Assembly (NCBI GenBank): GCA_030148665.1
Contig: JASBSZ010000001.1
Span: 62,001 to 126,000, forward strand
Source: Alphaproteobacteria bacterium
GTDB taxonomy: Bacteria; Pseudomonadota; Alphaproteobacteria; Rhodobacterales; Rhodobacteraceae
Reading direction: 5' to 3'
DNA length: 64,000 nucleotides
This document shows, piece after piece, positions 60,517 to 64,000 of the stretch. The notes beneath the pieces were generated by a model, which worked only from the letters and a program-made list of their open reading frames with translations, was not told where the DNA came from and searched no databases. Made by a program: the position numbers and the translations under genes. Each line of letters opens with the position of its first letter. The first letter of the stretch is position 1.

Positions 60517-60597
60517 TCGCATACAGTATTCCCAAGCCCACATATTCACGTTATAGAGCCCCCAGCCTGATTCTCCCGTTCACCAAGAGGATGCCCC

Positions 60598-61812
60598 ATG
60601 ACCAAGATCAAAGTCGAAAACCCCGTTGTCGAGCTCGACGGCGACGAGATGACCCGGATCATCTGGGACTTCATCAAGAAAAAGCTGATCCTGCCCTATC
60701 TGGATATCGACCTGAAATATTACGATCTGGGCATCATGGAGCGCGACCGCACCGACGACCAGATCACCGTGGACGCGGCGTATGCGATCAAGAAATACGG
60801 CGTTGGCGTGAAATGCGCGACCATCACCCCCGATGAGGCCCGGGTCGAGGAATTCGGCCTCAAGCGCATGTATCCCAGCCCCAACGGCACCATCCGCAAC
60901 ATCCTGGGCGGGGTGATCTTCCGCGCCCCTATCGTGTGCCAGAACGTGCCGCGCCTGGTGCCCGGCTGGACCAAGCCCGTCGTGATCGGGCGCCACGCAT
61001 TCGGCGACCAGTACAAGGCGACCGATTTCCGTTTCCCGGGCAAGGGCAAGGTCACGCTGAAATTCGTGGGCGAGGATGGCACCGTCATCGAACGCGAGGT
61101 CTTTGACGCCCCGGGATCGGGCGTGACCATGGGCATGTACAACCTCGACAGCAGCATCCGCGATTTTGCCCGCGCCAGCATGAATTACGCGCTCGACCGC
61201 GGCTGGCCGCTGTATCTGAGCACCAAGAACACCATCCTCAAGGCCTATGACGGGCGTTTCAAGGATCTGTTCCAGGAGGTGTTCGATACCGAATTTGCCG
61301 ACAGGTTTGCCGAAAAGGGCATCACCTATGAACACCGCCTGATCGACGACATGGTGGCCTCGGCACTGAAATGGTCGGGCGGCTATGTCTGGGCCTGCAA
61401 GAACTACGACGGTGACGTTCAGTCGGACACCGTCGCCCAGGGCTATGGTTCGCTGGGTCTGATGACATCGGTGCTGATGACGCCCGATGGCAAGGTGGTT
61501 GAATCCGAGGCCGCCCACGGCACCGTCACCCGCCACTATCGCCAGCACCAGCAGGGCAAGGCGACCTCGACCAACTCGACCGCGTCGATCTATGCTTGGA
61601 CCGGCGGGCTCAAGCATCGGGCCAAGCTGGACGACAACGCGGCGCTGTTGAATTTTGCCGAGACGCTGGAACGCGTCGTCGTCGAAACCATCGAGTCCGG
61701 CCATATGACCAAGGATCTGGCCCTGCTGATCGGCCCCGATCAGAAATGGCTGACGACCGAGGGCTATCTGGAAAAGATCGCCGAGAACCTGGAAAAGGCT
61801 CTGGCGGGATAG
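60598..61812 (+). CDS. icd: NADP-dependent isocitrate dehydrogenase
   Basis: 404 residues, the eukaryote-like homodimeric type. It converts isocitrate to 2-oxoglutarate. Visible: [13 protein letters not shown], the substrate loop [16 protein letters not shown], metal-site [28 protein letters not shown] and cofactor region [37 protein letters not shown] precedes ATG 60598. A good terminator follows, so it is probably monocistronic. Confidence 0.97.
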   Translation: MTKIKVENPVVELDGDEMTRIIWDFIKKKLILPYLDIDLKYYDLGIMERDRTDDQITVDAAYAIKKYGVGVKCATITPDEARVEEFGLKRMYPSPNGTIRNILGGVIFRAPIVCQNVPRLVPGWTKPVVIGRHAFGDQYKATDFRFPGKGKVTLKFVGEDGTVIEREVFDAPGSGVTMGMYNLDSSIRDFARASMNYALDRGWPLYLSTKNTILKAYDGRFKDLFQEVFDTEFADRFAEKGITYEHRLIDDMVASALKWSGGYVWACKNYDGDVQSDTVAQGYGSLGLMTSVLMTPDGKVVESEAAHGTVTRHYRQHQQGKATSTNSTASIYAWTGGLKHRAKLDDNAALLNFAETLERVVVETIESGHMTKDLALLIGPDQKWLTTEGYLEKIAENLEKALAG

Positions 61813-61835
61813 GTCACGGCGCGATAAATCTTCGG

Positions 61836-61867
61836 GGCAGGGGCCATCGGCCTCTGCCTTTCGTTTT
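61836..61867 (+). terminator. Rho-independent terminator of icd
   Basis: GGCAGGGGCC (61836-61845) pairs with GGCCTCTGCC (61849-61858) around the loop ATC, with one G-U pair, followed by TTTCGTTTT. It ends 13 bases before the next gene's start, which therefore starts almost within the terminator tail. Confidence 0.75.
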
Positions 61868-61880
61868 GAGGGATCGCACC

Positions 61881-62552
61881 ATGTTCGTGCCACGCAACCG
61901 GATCGAGCGCCTCTGGCCCTGGGCAGGTGAAAGGATGATCTTCATTCACACGCCCAAATGTGGTGGCAGTTTCGTCGCCGATGCCTTTGGCCTGCGCTTC
62001 AGTCTGTGTCCGACGCTGCGCTGGCGCGAGGCCGCGGGGCATCGCACCTATCGCGAATACAGGGACATTTTCTCGGCGCGCGGCCATGACATTCACGATT
62101 GGCGCCTGTTTACCGTCATCCGCAACCCCTGGGACTGGCACGTGTCCTGGTACAATTACGTCGGCAAGGACGAGGGCGGGCGTCACTCGGGCCTGCCGCT
62201 GGAACATGAACAGATCCGCAACCTCAGCTTTTCCGACTATCTGAAATGGCTGGATGACGAGGAACTGCCGCGTTCACCGGAAAATTACCTGCGCATGCAG
62301 ATCAGTGACTGGATCGTGGACGAGCAGGGGCGGACCAGGGCCGACCATGTGCTGCGTCAGGAGACACTGGAATCCGATCTGCGCGACATGGCCGCGAAAT
62401 ACGGCCTGCTGCTGAAGGTCAGACAGGGTGCGCGCATCAACGCATCGCGTGCGGATCGGGACTATCGAAAATACTACAGCGATGCCGACGCCGAACGTAT
62501 CGCCCGGCGCCACGCACGGGATATCCGAATGTTCGGCTATTCTTTCGCGTGA
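61881..62552 (+). CDS. Sulfotransferase-family protein
   Basis: 223 residues. The PAPS 5'-phosphate loop is present (MIFIHTPKCGGSFVADAFG), as is the 3'-phosphate segment (FTVIRNPWDWHVSWYNYV). The layout fits the small carbohydrate-sulfotransferase-like family seen next to polysaccharide genes, but here it is alone. The acceptor is unknown. GAGGGA precedes ATG 61881. Unlike the protein at 10591-11466, the phosphate loop is intact. Confidence 0.85.
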   Translation: MFVPRNRIERLWPWAGERMIFIHTPKCGGSFVADAFGLRFSLCPTLRWREAAGHRTYREYRDIFSARGHDIHDWRLFTVIRNPWDWHVSWYNYVGKDEGGRHSGLPLEHEQIRNLSFSDYLKWLDDEELPRSPENYLRMQISDWIVDEQGRTRADHVLRQETLESDLRDMAAKYGLLLKVRQGARINASRADRDYRKYYSDADAERIARRHARDIRMFGYSFA

Positions 62553-62585
62553 TCCTCCGCGCACCGCGGCGCGGCCATCCCCCTG

Positions 62586-62646
62586 CTTCTTCTTTGCCCA
62601 AATACGTCCGGGGGAGTCGCGTCAGCGACGGGGGCAGCGCCCCCTT
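62586..62646 (+). repeat. Family-2 intergenic repeat, about 60 bp copy
   Basis: CTTCTTCTTTGCCCAAATAC, then GTCCGGGGGAGTCGCG, TCAGCGAC and GGGGGCAGCGCCCCC. Nearly identical to the inverted copy at 13374-13433; one of the few differences lies in a hairpin loop (C to T). It sits in the convergent gap before guaA. Confidence 0.85.
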
Positions 62647-62665
62647 GGCCGGCTGATCCACGCCC

Positions 62666-64000
62666 TCATTCCCATTCGATCGTGCCCGGCGGCTTGCTGG
62701 TGATGTCATAGGTCACGCGGTTGATGCCCCGGACCTCGCCGATGATGCGGTTGGCGGTTTCCGACAGAAATTCGTGGCTGAACGGGTAATAATCCGCCGT
62801 CATGCCATCGACGCTGGTCACCGCGCGCAGGGCGCAGGCGAAATCATAGCTGCGCCCGTCGCCCATCACGCCCACGGTGCGCACCGGCAGGATGGCAACA
62901 AAGGCCTGCCAGATTTCATCATACAGCCCGTGCTTGCGGATCTGGTCGATGAACACCGCATCGGCCTGGCGCAGGATTTCCAGCTTTTCGCGGGTGATCT
63001 CGCCGGGGCAGCGAATGGCAAGGCCCGGCCCCGGAAAGGGGTGGCGGCCGACGAAACTGGCGGGCAGGCCCAGCTCGCGGCCCAGCGCGCGGACCTCGTC
63101 CTTGAACAGCTCGCGCAGGGGCTCGACCAGTTTCAGGCCCATCTTTTCGGGCAGGCCGCCCACATTGTGGTGGCTCTTGATGGTGACCGAGGGGCCGCCT
63201 GAAAAGCTGACCGATTCGATCACGTCGGGGTAAAGCGTGCCTTGCGCCAGAAACTGTGCGCCGCCGACCGATTTGGCGTGTTTCTCGAACACCTCGATGA
63301 ACAGGCGCCCGATGATCTTGCGCTTGGTCTCCGGGTCGGACTGGCCGTCCAGCGCGCCCAGAAACAGATCGCTTTCATCGGCGTGGATCAGCGGGATGTT
63401 GTAGTTGTCGCGGAACATGCCCACCACCTCGTCGGCCTCGCCCGCGCGCATGAGGCCGGTATCGACAAAGACGCAGGTCAGCTGATCGCCGATGGCCTCG
63501 TGGATCAGCACCGCGGTGACCGAGCTGTCCACCCCGCCCGACAGCCCGCAGATCACCTTGCCGTCGCCCACGGTTTCGCGGATCTGGCGGATGGCCTCGT
63601 CCTTGTAGGCGGCCATGGTCCAGTCGCCGGTGAAACCCGCCAGATCGGTAAAGTTTTTCAGCAGCCGCGCGCCGTTGGGGGTGTGATGCACCTCGGGATG
63701 GAACTGCACCGCGTAAAAGCGCCGCGCAGGGTCGCCGACAATGGCAAAGGGCGCGTTTTCGGATGTGCCGTAGACCTCGAACCCGGGGGCGAGTTCGGTG
63801 ACGCGGTCGCCGTGGCTCATCCACACCTCTTCGCGCCCGTCCTCGAACCAGCCGGCAAAGATCGGGTCACTGGCATGGTTGCCCGCGGGTTGCACGAAGG
63901 CGCGGCCGAATTCGGCGTGATGGCCGCCTTCGACCTTGCCGCCCAGCTGGGTCATCATCACCTGCTGGCCATAGCAGATGCCCAGGATCGGCAGGCCCAT
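62666..64000 (-). CDS. guaA: GMP synthase (glutamine-hydrolysing), N-terminus outside the window
   Basis: 444 residues visible, ending PPGTIEWE; the 5' end runs off the right edge. The glutaminase part shows nucleophile [10 protein letters not shown] and the His/Glu pair FHPEVHHTP. The ATP-pyrophosphatase part shows the PP-loop [16 protein letters not shown] and [15 protein letters not shown]. The dimerisation domain has [11 protein letters not shown] and [15 protein letters not shown]. It converts XMP to GMP. About 80 N-terminal residues should lie beyond base 64000. Confidence 0.96.
   Translation of the reverse strand: MGLPILGICYGQQVMMTQLGGKVEGGHHAEFGRAFVQPAGNHASDPIFAGWFEDGREEVWMSHGDRVTELAPGFEVYGTSENAPFAIVGDPARRFYAVQFHPEVHHTPNGARLLKNFTDLAGFTGDWTMAAYKDEAIRQIRETVGDGKVICGLSGGVDSSVTAVLIHEAIGDQLTCVFVDTGLMRAGEADEVVGMFRDNYNIPLIHADESDLFLGALDGQSDPETKRKIIGRLFIEVFEKHAKSVGGAQFLAQGTLYPDVIESVSFSGGPSVTIKSHHNVGGLPEKMGLKLVEPLRELFKDEVRALGRELGLPASFVGRHPFPGPGLAIRCPGEITREKLEILRQADAVFIDQIRKHGLYDEIWQAFVAILPVRTVGVMGDGRSYDFACALRAVTSVDGMTADYYPFSHEFLSETANRIIGEVRGINRVTYDITSKPPGTIEWE

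Larger units (their letters stand above)
60162..60597. other. Peroxiredoxin-icd intergenic region
   Basis: 436 bp with no credible gene. It holds the family-1 repeat copy C (60283-60450) and, nearer icd, an A/T-richer promoter region with the palindrome GTGTATACAC (60507-60516) and a possible promoter TTCCCA-N17-TATAGA (60529-60557). Confidence 0.55.

Overview
The window looks like a chromosomal segment of an alphaproteobacterium of the Rhodobacteraceae (Rhodobacter/Rhodovulum/Paracoccus-like). I infer this from the GC-rich coding sequence, the gene neighbourhoods (lptGF | pepA-holC, rpsF-rpsR-rplI, fabD-fabG, ccmABCDG, tatABC, bactofilin-M23), an SPY- rather than SPF-type RF2, a CckA hybrid kinase and a gene-transfer-agent (GTA) style lysis pair. 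Genes are densely packed with many 4-base stop/start overlaps. Almost everything is core metabolism and housekeeping. There are no rRNA genes, insertion sequences, CRISPR arrays or prophage structural genes. One tRNA gene (Val, CAC anticodon) is present.

Layout. 1-8.1 kb: LPS export permeases (lptG edge, lptF), leucyl aminopeptidase, Pol III chi, replicative helicase DnaB, and lon, which carries an in-frame amber codon at a conserved pore-loop tyrosine. 8.2-13.2 kb: tRNA-Val, an aldolase/dehydrogenase fusion, a sulfotransferase-like protein and an orphan Fe3+-type ABC permease. 13.6-18.7 kb: the S6-S18-L9 operon, an unusual pilin-like repeat protein, and fabD-fabG. 19-25.3 kb: argD-argF, the ccmABCDG haem-export/thioredoxin operon, and prfB. 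25.4-32.5 kb: bactofilin plus M23 peptidase, a very large AsmA/YhdP-type protein, and queA. 32.5-39.6 kb: a hydrolase-OsmC fusion, indolepyruvate ferredoxin oxidoreductase with a divergent Lrp regulator, and a taurine-pyruvate-type aminotransferase preceded by two TauR-like operators. 39.8-46.2 kb: argC, ccmE, endolysin-holin, ccmF, ccmH and a PaaG-like isomerase. 46.3-52.3 kb: MATE exporter, modABC, a MAPEG protein and an RsmB-type methyltransferase. 52.3-58.3 kb: cckA, tatABC, a DUF815 ATPase and a small membrane protein. 58.5-64 kb: lipA, peroxiredoxin, icd, a sulfotransferase-like protein and the 3' part of guaA.

Themes. Cytochrome c maturation is split into two loci (ccmABCDG; ccmE/F/H), and the second is interrupted by a GH108 endolysin and a 3-TM holin of the type used for GTA release. 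A CtrA-like half-site pair lies just upstream of that lysis pair and another lies upstream of cckA, which in related bacteria is the top of the CckA-ChpT-CtrA relay controlling GTA production and lysis. This is a sequence-based hypothesis.

The intergenic DNA is the least conventional part. Two unrelated families of dispersed, hairpin-rich repeats occur between genes. Family 1 is about 165 bp with three copies, and a base-paired compensatory change separates its copies. Family 2 is 20-95 bp with five loci and carries the core CTTCTTCTTTG...AAATAC. There are also a 14-bp minisatellite across the end of the AsmA-like gene, an 18-copy 12-bp coding repeat, and a diverged 85-bp direct duplication.
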